This document shows, in pieces, positions 47,079-58,467 of a stretch of DNA of 64,000 nt. Source of the DNA: Nymphaea colorata (lineage: Eukaryota; Streptophyta; Magnoliopsida; Nymphaeales; Nymphaeaceae); contig NC_045141.1 in NCBI RefSeq assembly GCF_008831285.2, forward strand, positions 15,052,106-15,116,105, given 5' to 3'. The notes under the pieces are model-generated. The model was not told where the DNA came from. It saw only the letters and a program-made list of their open reading frames with translations, and did no database searches. Position 1 is the first letter of the stretch; each line of letters begins with the position of its first letter. Both the position numbers and the translations under genes were made by a program.

Positions 47079-49858
47079 AGGCAACAGAGGTGTGGCCAGT
47101 TACAAGCGCCAATCGGTTGGTGCATGTCTTTTTTTTCCATTGAGGTGCATCTGTTCTTTGTTTCCTGTGAAACATTCTGGATGCTTTTTTCCTGAAATTA
47201 GTAGTTCGTTTCTGTCTTTTGCTTAAGTGGTCAACTTAAAATAAGCGGTGTGCAATGTCCCGTTGCACTGTGTATCTGCTCGTATGGTGTGGTTTGTAAG
47301 GTCTATTGTGCAATAATCTATCCTGAATTTGAGAAAATGCAGTGTTTCTTGGCATGGTTAGTACCTCTGTTCCTTTTTCAGGGGATGGAACTGGTTGGTA
47401 TCTAACTGTCTGCGACCACTGGAAACATTAGATTGAATATATTGGAAATTGGGCAGAATCAGACCCAGCACATTAAAATATGATGACATCCTCATATCAA
47501 AGCCGAGAATTAGCCACTTTACTCTTTTTGGTTAACTTGGTAAATGTCTGCTTAACATTGGACGATCATTTTAAAGCTGCTTAGTTTTTGTTAACTTGGT
47601 AAATCTCTGCTAAACATTGGATGATACATTTTAAAGCCGGTAAGCGCTGAACCATATGTTCATTGATCGGTTATGGTTCATCTTGCTCATGAACACCGAG
47701 CGAAGCTTGTATTTGAGTTGCCTAATTGCAGTCTCTCTAAATCATCCGCCACTCAGAGAAGAAACGCAAAAGGTTAATTCATGCTGTCCATCTATTTCAT
47801 ATATTGTTTCTTGGTGGTTGGACTTGCAGACTTCCAAATTGAAGTTGACCGAAAAAGTTCAGGAGGCAGCACTCATTGCGCCTCTGTTACCACAACTCAT
47901 GATGCAAGTGGTGCATTCTCAATCATTCAACTTATAAAATGTAATAACCCGACCTACTCTCACACCAACCTTGGGCCCTTGGTCTTTGGTCTGATGGATC
48001 TTAACTCACTCCCTAACAGTTTGAATTAGAACCCAAAAAGTTAAGAACAAGGACAATCTACCTTTTAATAGCTCTGTTTATAAGTTTCTTAAGTTTCTCA
48101 CAATCTTAGCTAAAAACTAAATTTTTCAAAACGGGGCATTGAGTGTGGTGGTGCACGGGTTGTTTATAAACCACAAAAAATGATCTTGCAGAAAGTTTCG
48201 GCATCGAAACAACTTTTCCTAAATTAGTTGGTGCCAAAGGTTGAGTTGCTAACATGGCTTCACTGTCTTAGAAGTTAGAAGCAGTTCAGAGAGAGAGAGA
48301 GAGGGGGGACTGGGGGAGCTTGGTTGTTTTCCAGGGTTTCTCTTTATTAGCTGGAGATAGCTTTGTTGATGATAGATATCTTTTCCAATCAGAAGTTTGT
48401 CGATGATAAATATATTAATAGCAGCATGTTGGATAACTGAAACAACCTTTTATTTCGTTTAAAAGTTATTATTCTCCATGTTAAGGCCAATGAATACATG
48501 ACAAGAAAGTCCATGACTTGCATTACATCCTTTTGTAATTTAAGCAAGTGAAAAATGTTAAAGAAAGCCAAAAAGAAAAAGATCTTTAACTTCACCCAAG
48601 ATATTTGATGTACAAGAAGGCGTTTATGAAAGTACGCACCAGGTCCCAAATCTTTTGGGATTTCATGTAGGTTTTTAATTAATTTTATGTAGGTTTTAAC
48701 TTCTAAATATGTTTTAATTAATCTTCCAATTAAACTGGGCCCCCAATGTTGGTAAACCCAATCAAGCTTTAACTAATCAGGCTTAGCAAAAAGGCTATCA
48801 TTGAAGCACAGAAATCAGGATCTTAGTTTCATGGATTTTAGGTTAATGATTTCTAACAATAGCTTAAAATCTTATGTTATTAAGATACAAGTAATTCACT
48901 ACAGATTTGTAAACTATACATTTTGTTTAATGTTTACTTAGCAGAAACCGCCTTCAATGTAAAGCCCCCAATGCCATACCCTTACATCTTCAAAGTTCTA
49001 GCTTGCTTCAAGACCTGAGTTGACCTATAGAACACTCATCAACTCGAGTGTAATACACCAAGACATATCAATGACCATGGGATTCGAACTTTAGATCTCT
49101 TGAGTGTAAGCCTCCCTTCCTTCGGTCTAGAGGTCATGAATTTAAGGGATAATTGAATAAATCCACGGTTGTGAAATCAAAAGTTCGACATAACTATAAA
49201 TTCGAGGTGGACGTCTTGATAAATTAGATAATCGGATTTAAGATCCTGAGTAATCAAATGCCTCCTTCGAGCTATAAGAAAATTCAGTCAGAAATATCAG
49301 GATTTTTCAATCGACCTTACTAAGTAACGTTTAACAAGAGATGTACAAAGAAATGTCTAGTCCATCAAACACGCTGTAAGTTGTATGGGGAAAAACATTT
49401 CAATGATTTTGTCATTCAAAGTCTAAAAAGTTTGCATTCTTGATGTACTAGTCAAAGCATGTAGGTTGATGATTAGCTGCTCGATAGACAGTAAAAGCAG
49501 TTGGATGAAAATTTTGCCAAGTTTGTTTCCTCTTTGGTTTGATATTAATATGAAATAAGGGAAGTATCTTCTTAAACATTGTGCTCTTGAAACGCGTTCT
49601 CTTAAAACATAGACTTAAGAACACTTGTTTTTTCATTCTTGAGGCACATAATGTGAATATGTACGTATCCAATAATCAAATGTTAGACAAAATTATCATG
49701 CCATGTTTCTTAAAAGAAAAACATAATATTCTTATGAATTCTAAGAACCCAATATCATTCTTATCAAACACCGTCTAGGATAAGGTTGCACTATTTATAA
49801 GCTAAGGCCCAATATCTACCCAAACAAGTGAACTTAGCTGGTCCAAACCAATTGGGAA
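47079..49858. other. PGDH 3' flank and spacer
   Basis: The first few hundred bases are probably PGDH 3' UTR. A unit of about 60 bp (TTAACTTGGTAAAT..CTGC.TAACATTGG) is duplicated at about 47532-47641. A dispersed repeat at 48944-49031 is listed separately. No gene is supported. Confidence 0.5.
48944..49031. repeat. Dispersed repeat shared with 26.5 kb
   Basis: GAAACCGCCTTCAATGTAAA, 'gcccccaatgccatac' and 'ttcaaagttctagcttgcttcaag' match the block at 26492-26579 in the same orientation. Downstream, 'gggattcgaactttagatctc' resembles an antisense tRNA-type B box. Confidence 0.7.
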
Positions 49859-50248
49859 TAGGGATGTCAGTGTATCCAATTTAAATTGCACCGTGCAACT
49901 GAACCCTTTTTAAAAAATTGGACATGGCAAAAAAATAATATCCGATTAAGAAATTGGATCTGATTCAGAACTTTAAAATGACAGCTGATCGGACTTGGAT
50001 TCAGATTCAGATGTATACATCAACATTTGATCTGATTCAGATTCGGATTCAGATCAGATTTAACTTAAATGAATATCCTATATCCAATCCTCTCACATTT
50101 TGAAAATCGACCGCATTGAGAGTATGAAATTGGATTTGATTCTTTATTCATGTTTGAATCCAAACTTGAATTCGAGAGTATAAATATCTGAAAAGACTGA
50201 TATACTAACGGTATATCCAATTCAAATATGATTGGTTGACATTCCTAA
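49859..50248. mobile_element. TA-flanked TIR element with ATGTCA ends
   Basis: The left end reads TAGGGATGTCAGTGTATCCA. The reverse complement of the right end reads TAGGAATGTCAACCAATCAT and continues TTGAATTGGA, parallel to AATTTAAATT on the left. The interior repeats GATTCAGATTCGGATTCAGA-type words. No coding capacity. Edges are approximate. Confidence 0.5.
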
Positions 50249-50638
50249 TTGGGACATCCAATTGAAAAAAAGTTCCTTGACACTTAGTCGAGTGTTTGCT
50301 TGCACCATCATACAATGGAGACAAGTAGTGCCAATCGTGTCTTCAAGACACTTCTTGGGCCCAAGGAAGCATGCACGTCCCTATGAATGGCTTATGAATG
50401 AAAAAACCTGTCTTCTTTGTGGCTGGTCGATCATGGAATTCAAGCACAACAGCTTTAAAATAGCACAGGATCACTAGACTTAGGTGCATAACCGAATGTG
50501 CTTAGAACATTCGAATTGTTTGATTTCTTCTCAAACACGTTCAAGCTTGTTTCTCTTTTCAATCTTCTACAACACTTCTGGTTCCCTTTTCTATTGTTTG
50601 TTCTGCTGTGATGTACCCACTAATATCGGATATGTCTG

Positions 50639-50942
50639 TAAGGCTGGTTACCTGACCGGGCCGGGCCACCGCCTTGTACTCGGTATCCTGCCCAACTTGG
50701 GCCCGGCCTAGGCCCAGAAAGAGGGGTTCCGGGCTGCCCCGGATGGGCTCGGAAGACCAGGTGGGCCAGATAATGTTTTTTTTTATATTTATTTTATTAA
50801 TATATATATAATATTTTATTATGATTAGTTATATTTATATATTATTTTATATTAAAAATATTTTTAAAATTTAATCAAGCCGGGCCCTGGCCCAGGTTTG
50901 AATGGTCAGGCCCAGCCTGTCCCGACTCGATGCGCAATCTTA
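50639..50942. mobile_element. TA-flanked element with CCGGGCC-rich ends and AT-rich core
   Basis: The left third is rich in GGGCC/CCGGG words (CTGACCGGGCCGGGCC), the centre is nearly pure A/T, and the right third returns to GCCGGGCCCTGGCCC. The left end begins TAAGGCTGG and the reverse complement of the right end TAAGATTGC, so the extreme ends are only weakly inverted. The build is similar to the 42965-43228 element. Confidence 0.45.
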
Positions 50943-50965
50943 TGTGTCAATACATTTACAATGCT

Positions 50966-51170
50966 GATGGGGATAGGGTAGTTGATCAAGTTAGCATGCT
51001 AGTAAAAGTTTGATTGTCAGTTTGATTCCTATGGGCACTACTCTTTTAAATCGCAAACGTAGATGTGTTACACTCTAGTTGATGAATAGACCGTTATCCA
51101 CCTACGTTCCGACGCAACCCTGGATCAAGGGTTAGGGGAACGGGCGGGGGTTTCTTCTCCCTTGGTTTTC
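50966..51170 (+). repeat. SINE-like dispersed repeat (copy near 51.0 kb)
   Basis: The best preserved copy: GGGTAGTTGATCAAGTTAGC, then GTCAGTTTGATTCCTATGGG (box-B-like), 'cactactcttttaaatcgcaaacgtagatgtgttacactctagttgatg', then 'aaccctggatcaagggttagggg'. The last block parallels 'aaccctagaacagggaaagggg' near 21.3 kb. Confidence 0.5.
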
Positions 51171-51738
51171 AAATCTAGATTAATAAATTCACTTGTTCAC
51201 ACAATTTAGTGGGTGTTTAGCAAGAAGGGTATTGTGTCCTTGACACTGGTATTTCTAGAACTCTGTGTTTTTTAAGAACAACGTATTCTTGTTCCCAAAA
51301 ACAAGATATATGATCTTGTCTAGTGCTCACTTGTCAGATCTACGAACAATATCCATAATCTCACCATGTTTAATTAGAATAAGAACATAATATTCTTAGA
51401 TCATACGTCGCTCAACGCTTCTCATCTCAAACCCGTTTCCAAATAAAAGAGATTCAAATAGTTAGCAGATTTGGGCATCAAACTAATCCATTATAAAACT
51501 CTAAGCTGACCAACTGTGTGCATACATGACCTCTTCAACTAAAATAATGCTAACAAATAAATTGATGACTTTTTAGTTTATCTTAATAGATATTCTTGAA
51601 ATTACACTTTAGGAGCTGGTTAAGCACTAGATCTAGATCTAGAGAATGATAGAGGCTAGTGTCCAATGAATCAATATCGAAGATAAAGTTTGCCTGATCA
51701 TATTCTTCCAGATCTACATTTCAGACTTTGTTCATATG

Positions 51739-51740
<2 letters not shown>

Positions 51741-51783
<43 letters not shown>
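51741..51783. repeat. (TA)n microsatellite
   Basis: About 21 TA units; no coding content. Confidence 0.95.
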
Positions 51784-51786
<3 letters not shown>

Positions 51787-52136
51787 CAACAGTCAGTGGG
51801 TGTCTGTATTATATGAGCTCCTATCTTCACTATCACCTTTTGCAAAATCATAGAATCCACACTTTGTACTTCATCATGGAGTTGCTTTATGCTGAAAAGC
51901 CAAGAGGAAGGCCAGAAGGAAAAAAGGGCAATGATCCCTGATAGTCAAAAGAAAAGAGGTAAAGGAACAAAGTTATGGAGATCATTTGTGTGTACATGTC
52001 TATGTATAAATTGGTAGGACCATATAAACATCTTAATTGATTCTACTAAAAACGATGTGTCCCTTTCAAGACTTTATCCAAGACTTCATGTCTCCACTTT
52101 TCCTTTTAAGAGAGGAGAACAGCTGGTTATCATCTA

Positions 52137-52244
52137 TGGTTTTCAAAAATAATAATAATAATAACTGTGTGTGTGTTTCTGTGTGTGTGTATATATATAT
52201 ATATATATTCATGGATGGTTTTCAAAAAATAATAATAATAATAA

Positions 52245-52280
<36 letters not shown>
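52137..52280. repeat. Duplicated compound microsatellite
   Basis: The order TGGTTTTCAAAAA, (ATA)n, ACTG, (TG)n, (TA)n occurs twice in tandem, at about 52137-52208 and 52213-52280. The second copy is purer than the first, whose TG run is interrupted by TTTCTG. Confidence 0.9.
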
Positions 52281-53939
52281 GACATGGATTCTTCCGGCCA
52301 GTGCATGTTTGATCGTGCCTGCCAATACAATGCATCAGGCAGACGTGATTGAATGAAATCCCTACATATACACACACATATGCATGCATGCATGCACTTA
52401 AACGACAAATACTAGAATGTGAAGCCATGATAATAGCATGGACCAAACATCACATAAACTCAGTGGGCTGCCCATTACCAATGACTGCAAAAGGCAGTCA
52501 TGATCCGATTGCAGGCTCATGGTCTCCCCAGCTTATGATCCATTCCACAACGTGTAATGTGGACCATGTGGACCTGGATTCGGATTCGAACTCAGATGCA
52601 CACCCGTTTTCTCAACTGAATTCAGATCATCCGGCTTGCATAATATCTGACATTGACACGTAACCGGGTTGGTTCTTCATCAGATCCTGTTCAGATACCA
52701 AAGTCAGATCCAGATTTGGTTGAAAGACTGCAAGCCAGATCTGAATTAGATATGCAAATGGATCCAAACTTTTTTTGTCAATCCAGCTAAACACATCCGA
52801 AATCAGATCGAAAGTCGGAAATATCTGATCCATTTATACCCCCATAAGCTGCTGCCCAACATCATCTGCAAATTCTGCCATGCTCAAGCCAATAGTTGGT
52901 AGGCGGCCAAGCACTTATTGGAATAGTATACTGTGAGCTTCAACCCCCCTTTGAAATAGATAGGGCCAGTGTACTAGCTGACATATAAGAGCTTGTTCTA
53001 TGGAGCTCGACTCAACCACACAGCACCGAGCTCGAGCTTGAGCTCGACTCGCTTAATCTGCTTAACTCTTCTCTACTAACTTAAACTATTTAGTTTCTTT
53101 TAACTCGTTAACTTGTTTGCCTAATTTTTTAAATAACTGAACCATGAATGACTGTATAATAAAAAATCCAAAGAAAGAATGTGTATATTTTACATCCAAA
53201 TATCCTCTAATGAAAAACTTAGCATCACAAAATCTCTCATTCATGACATATTTGTGTATCCCAAGGGGAGCCAAGTTTAAACAAGCGGAGTTGTATTGCG
53301 CATAAATCTAAACTCAAGTTTGACTCGAGCCTGAGTTGGCTTGATTCATTGTGCAGCCCTATGTTCATTCAAGCACATTTGTGAATTCATCTCATAGGTA
53401 AATTTTTATGGTAAGCTTGTAAAACATATCGAGGATTACGAATTCAAACTACAATGTCGAAAGCTGACGCATATGTCTAAACTTGAAGAAGGAGGAATGA
53501 CCTTGAGGGTTTTAGGTCGAAACATATAAAACATATTAAGTTTTAATTATTTAAATGCCTGCAAATTAGTTTTAGAGCTCAATTTAATTAAAATGTACAA
53601 TATGGGAATATGAAATTTAAAATGAATTACAAGTTAAAACTTAAAGGGTACCAGGATTCACTTTTCCATCCTGCATGCCATTTTTACCCCTATTAGTGAG
53701 CTGTGCTCAGTAGATGATTCCTACTTTAAAAGGAAAAGGTAAACAATCAAAAAAAGCAAATCAAAAAAGCTGTTCATTCATCAAAAGCATAATCACACTA
53801 AAAGCAATCATGATCTCTCTCTTTGTCCCTAATTCACCATCCTCCCTTTTAAAAAAAAAAAAAAAACTAAGAAAAATAAACTTCAAATCAAATTGAACCA
53901 CTCCTTTTGTTATCTCATCTTCTTTCTTTTCTTTTCTTT

Positions 53940-53974
<35 letters not shown>

Positions 53975-54093
53975 GTTTCCATCATTATGACAAAGGTAAA
54001 CGGGTCGGTCGGGTCTGGTTGTTTTCCTCTGATCTCCATTTCGGACCCAACCCGAGCCAAATCTCTCGGCTGCCTTTATCGCGCGGCTTGCCC
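52281..54093. other. Spacer downstream of the SHR gene
   Basis: No gene is supported. At 52570-52840 there are dispersed CAGATC/GATTCGGATTC words like those inside the 49.9-kb element. A TIR element lies at 52961-53361. A (CT)n run at about 53942-53972 precedes the SHR 3' end. Confidence 0.5.
52961..53361. mobile_element. TA-flanked TIR element with GAGCTCGAGC words
   Basis: The left end TAGGGCCAGTGTACTAGCTG and the reverse complement of the right end TAGGGCTGCACAATGAATCA form weak inverted repeats starting with TAGGGC. Each side carries CTCGAGCTTGAGCTCGACTC-like words around an AT-rich centre. It is a probable relative of the elements at 1.9 and 34.5 kb. Confidence 0.4.
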
Positions 54094-55536
54094 TCATGGC
54101 TTCCACGCCGACGCCCATACAACCGGACGTTCTTTCCACGCCAGGAATATTCCGGGAGAATCTCCTGCAGGCACCATCGACCACCCATCCTTATACCGCC
54201 TAAGCAGCGCCCGGACGTCGTCGGACACCTCGTCGCTGAAGGCCGCAGGCGAAAACCCGGCGCAGCCCAGCCGCCTCGTCCAGCCGACGCCGCGCTCCCT
54301 CCGCTCGGCTGACTCTGAGGCGGGGCACGACACGACGTCGACGATCGCCCTCCCAGCCGCGCGCTCGAGCGCTAGCCGCTCGTTGCTCGTCCTCGGGAAG
54401 CTCCCATCCAGAGACTCCAGGTAGGTGGAGAAGAAACGGGCGCACTCCAGGAACGCTGCCATGAACTGCCCCTCCTCGCTCCCGAAGAAGTCGGCTTCCT
54501 CCTCGACGACCGTCACGATCTTCGGCCCGAGCCGCCTGAACCCAGCGATGAGTGCGTCGCGCCCTGGTCCCGGCGGCACCCGCCGGAGCGCCCCGACGCA
54601 GTTGACGGCGACGGCCTCGCCGTGCTCGATCTCGACTCGGCTGAGCACGTCCTCGCTGAGCCCGCCCTCCCCGCAGTACACCACCGAGAACTTAAACGGG
54701 ACGCCCATGAGGCGAGCGAACTTCTCGATGCGCTGCGATATCTCTCTCATCACGTTCGTTGCCGAGCCTCCGGCGGCGTCGGCGAGGACGAGGGTGGTGA
54801 GGCGGAGGTGCGGGGTGTCGTCGGACCTCGTGGCGAGGGCCTCCAGCAAGGTAGGCCACTGCGTACAATGGGTGGTGCTGATATCGACGATATGGAGCCT
54901 GGGCTCGCCGTCGAAGGCCTCCAGGATGGCGCCGTTGGCCGCGGCGTGGCCGAACGTCACCCAGGGACTGGCCTCCTGGAACTTGAGCATGGTCCGGCGG
55001 GTCGACTCGAACGACAGGCCCTTCTCGGCGGCGGCGCACAGGGTGCGGTGGGTCCGCTGACCGGAGCCCGTGATTCGAGCGAACAAAGCCTGGAGGAAGT
55101 AGGCGGCCAGCTTCTGGTCGGTATCGCCGTAAGGGGACGAGAGCTCGTTGAGCAACCACAGGAGTTGCTGGATGCGGGCCGAGTCGTTGACGGCGACGGC
55201 CTGTGCGCAGTCGGCCAGAAGGGTGGCCGCCCAGTTGGGAGGTGGGTGCGTGGAGGAGGTAAACTCGTGGGGGATCGGCGGGTGGTAGTCAGTGGGAATG
55301 GGGTCGAACACCTGATGGGAGTCAGTCTGGTAGGGAAGAAAATGCTTGTTGGAGGAGGAAGGGGAGGAGAAATCGGCATCATCGTCATCCATGAAAGGTG
55401 GGTTGCAGCATTCTTGGTGGAAGGAGGAGATGGTGGTGTTGGTGGTGGCGCCGCTGTTGGTGGTGGTGGTGGTGGTGGTGGTGAAGGATGTTTGCGGCTC
55501 TGTAGGGAAGGAGACTAACCTAAAGAGAGTATCCAT
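54094..55536 (-). CDS. SHR: SHORT-ROOT, GRAS-family transcription factor
   Basis: An intronless gene for 480 residues. SHR is made in the stele, moves to the adjacent layer, and with SCARECROW specifies endodermis in roots and bundle-sheath/mesophyll patterning in leaves. The N-terminus MDTLFRLVS is diagnostic. It is followed by a Thr-rich and Asp/Ser-rich disordered region (11-100). The GRAS domain fills 101-480: LHRI with [24 protein letters not shown] (from 129), a VHIID-like core LHIVDIS (214-220) followed by [25 protein letters not shown] (GVPFKF), PFYRE-like [22 protein letters not shown] (379-400), and the SAW motif with RRYKDGWSM and VVWASAW at the end. The start is the first in-frame ATG; further upstream there are only non-ATG codons. 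The gene is strongly GC-rich. A GGT repeat (about 55455-55480) encodes the poly-Thr tract. Confidence 0.95.
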   Translation of the reverse strand: MDTLFRLVSFPTEPQTSFTTTTTTTTNSGATTNTTISSFHQECCNPPFMDDDDADFSSPSSSNKHFLPYQTDSHQVFDPIPTDYHPPIPHEFTSSTHPPPNWAATLLADCAQAVAVNDSARIQQLLWLLNELSSPYGDTDQKLAAYFLQALFARITGSGQRTHRTLCAAAEKGLSFESTRRTMLKFQEASPWVTFGHAAANGAILEAFDGEPRLHIVDISTTHCTQWPTLLEALATRSDDTPHLRLTTLVLADAAGGSATNVMREISQRIEKFARLMGVPFKFSVVYCGEGGLSEDVLSRVEIEHGEAVAVNCVGALRRVPPGPGRDALIAGFRRLGPKIVTVVEEEADFFGSEEGQFMAAFLECARFFSTYLESLDGSFPRTSNERLALERAAGRAIVDVVSCPASESAERRERGVGWTRRLGCAGFSPAAFSDEVSDDVRALLRRYKDGWSMVPAGDSPGIFLAWKERPVVWASAWKP

Positions 55537-55684
55537 GCAGGCTGGCTTGTACGACGCTTGACGTGCATGCCCTTTCTCTTTCTCTCCTCTATAAGAGTGA
55601 GGTTTTATGAGGTGGAGGTGAATGATGGTGGACAAGAATCTATAATGGGTCTCCTATGGTGGTAGGGATTTTTCCATGCAAGTC

Positions 55685-55715
<31 letters not shown>

Positions 55716-58072
55716 CAGGATTTCTTCTTAAACTTTTCCTTTTATTTTATGAAGGGAATGATGGTGGACGAGAATCTATGATGGGTTTGCATGATACAAT
55801 CGATAAGGAGACTCGAATCTCTTCTTTTTTTAAGTTCTTTTTCCATTACAGAGTGAATGTTGGTGTCTGCTGTATGTAGAGACAGTGAGAAATGGGTTAT
55901 GGGGGGAATTTATAAACGGGATTGGTGGTCTGACAGAAGTATGAAAAGATGAGAAGAGAAGAGGGTGGGGAGGAATTTCATGGGCGCAGGCGTGCAAAGG
56001 GGGCCGTTTATGGCATGGAATGTGTGGAGAGAGATAGAGAGAGAAGAAAAGCAACCCCGCGTGCACCAGGCCATCACCGCGACCACCATCTTCCCCATTC
56101 TTCCTGCTCCCTCACTGGCTCGCTCTCCGGGACCAAGGAAAATGATAGCAACTGTAGTTCTCCTTGAGCGAGAGAGAGAGAGAGAGAGAGAGAGAGTCTA
56201 TGCATCCATATGAAGACAGATTCGATGGTGCTCTGAAATCCTTATATGCCTTGTTTGTTTGTGGTCAGAAGCAACTTCCACTTCATCTGAAAAGGCATAT
56301 CCAAGATTATCCTGTTTCTTAAGTGCAGTCATGACCCAAGAGCTTTTTGTTTTCTAAAATGATAGCCTTTTGTTTTCTAAAATACATGTTTGAGGGGCCG
56401 TATGAGTTTGTATGCTGTTGATATTTCATTGTAGATGATGCAATTAAAACTTATAATCTATTATATTGATCATGTTCTTTTGGCATGGGGGACATGATGC
56501 CTTAGCCACGCCATCTCTCTCAATATCAGAGCCCCAAGTCCCCACTTTCCTCTTTTGCTCTCTGTTCCCGTTCAATGGAAGTCCCCCCCACTTGAATTTT
56601 CCTATAGGCCTAGCGTTCAACAGTAGCATAGCTTTCAAATGTGTTAAATTAAGAACTCTGCAAGTTTTTCTTTACAACACCTGTTGATTTTTTTAATGGT
56701 TTTGGCTTTTTTCTTGAAACTAATTAACATGCACGCCTGAGCATTCAAGCTGCATCAAAAACTTGCACTATGAATACCTAAGTGTTCTAGATTAGTGTGA
56801 AATTAGCATCAACTCCATCAGCAACGCAATATGTCAGGCACTTCTAAAACTCCTAGATAATTTATAAGAGCCGTAGTTTTGTTGCCATATAATAACCAAA
56901 TACTTGCCTAACTTTACCGTTGCTCTTGATTAGTTAAGCGTTTTGGTTAAACAAAACACCAGCAATGCCTTTCTCTTTCTAAATGACAGTAAACAATTAA
57001 TTTTCAACTTCAAAAGACAGAAGACACATACTTTCATATTCCAATGTGGCGCACTTTATAATTTGGTACAGTTGTTCGGAAGATCTGCATCTTGTATCAA
57101 GAAATGGCTGAGAAACCTGATAGCTTTTCGGAAGGGTAAGAAATTGTCTCCTCTCATGTCTCAAACTAATAACTGATAGTGAATTGCTCTCAATGATGAG
57201 GTGCCCTCTAATGGCTGGACCGTTTAATGCCCATGTCCCCTAAAAGGCAAACCTTGAGTAAGCCCCAACAATCATGCTGACAAAACCAGAGTGCATAATG
57301 GAAGAGTTGAAGCTTCATCTCCGAGGCTTCATCTCAACACTCTTTCAAAGTTCTTTAATTTCTTGCAACTTGCTCTCCAGTAATGATGGTAGAAATGGTA
57401 ACAGTGCACCCTTCACAATTCTTTACCTTGAAACTTACTCTCCAGTAGTACTGATAATGGTAAGTGCAGCAGAGAGCAGGCATGCCAAAGTCTCCTTTAC
57501 AACCTTGAGCAGCAACCATTAGTTTCTTTCAGACTTTCAGTTTTTCTTATTACATGACTGTTCATCTCTCCCTTGATTAGTTTAGGTTCATGAATGCTTG
57601 TGATTCCTCCTGTCTCCTCATTTTTCTTCCTTCTTTAAATTCTCACTTGTAGATGATGGAAGTCAATCAAGGAAAAGGAGAATGGTGGAAAGGTGAGCAG
57701 ATCATGGGGTCTGATCACTTGTCTGCAACAAAAGACTCGAGGTTTTATTGGGGAGGGTGAAATTGGTAGATAGACTTCATCAAAAGACTCGCATGTCTGC
57801 AACAAAAGATGTGATCTGATATAGCAAGGAACAATACCGGCCTGAGGCATCAGACAGTGTCTCCCGCCATCTGTGCCACCTGATTATACTACTCGAAATG
57901 CAAGAACACGACTACTTTCTTGAAGTCTCCTGTGCGGGTGCAACTCCCAGGCTTATGAGCGCAGCTACAGAACTATGATTTCTGTGAGCCTTGCAGTTGA
58001 TGAATAAATTAGCAGCAAAACAGTTGACGAACAAATAACTTAGTATCAACAACTTTGGAGATAGATGAATAG
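55537..58072. other. SHR upstream region and spacer
   Basis: Contains the SHR promoter, with no unambiguous TATA box. (GA)n runs lie at about 55687-55715 and 56169-56196. A 'gatggtggac.agaatctat.atggg' phrase is duplicated at about 55624 and 55760. No gene is supported between 56.2 and 58.0 kb. Confidence 0.5.
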
Positions 58073-58467
58073 TAGAGTGTCCGGGTGTTGAAAGAGTTCA
58101 TTTATTATACAAGAATCTACATTGATCAGGTCAGACTGGGTTATATATCTGTTATGGATCAACTTACATATATTCATATTGGATGTAGCTACTATCATAT
58201 ATGATCATTTACATATTACCTAATCTGATTGGAGAACAGATTTAGATTCAAATATATAAGTGACACACACATGTATATATAATACTATTACCAGATTTTT
58301 TATGTTTACAGAAATTACATATATTTGTTGGATTCAGTAACAAAAGCCCTACATATCTGCATCCGATTACTATTTGGATGCATGTAATTTTCTTGCCATA
58401 TTCAAGTACTTGAAATCAAGTTTGAAATAATTACCAGATTATATTCATTTGACCATCGACACCTCTA
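58073..58467. mobile_element. Possible TA-flanked TIR element
   Basis: The left end TAGAGTGTCCGGGTGTTG and the reverse complement of the right end TAGAGGTGTCGATGGTC are inverted and start with TA. The interior is AT-rich with 'gatctgattggagaacagatt'-like words similar to the 49.9-kb element. Low-confidence edges. Confidence 0.35.

Noticed and set aside
49081-49110. A possible tRNA gene around GGGATTCGAACTTTAGATC
   Set aside because: Only a B-box-like word is present. No cloverleaf can be drawn; it is more likely part of a SINE-like repeat.
54622-55518. A 298-codon frame antisense to SHR
   Set aside because: Long antisense frames are expected over GC-rich coding sequence. It is Gly/Val/Glu-rich with no recognisable motif.
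55537-55635. A 33-codon N-terminal extension of SHR
   Set aside because: It would need a TTG start. MDTLFRLVS at 55536 is the conserved SHR N-terminus.
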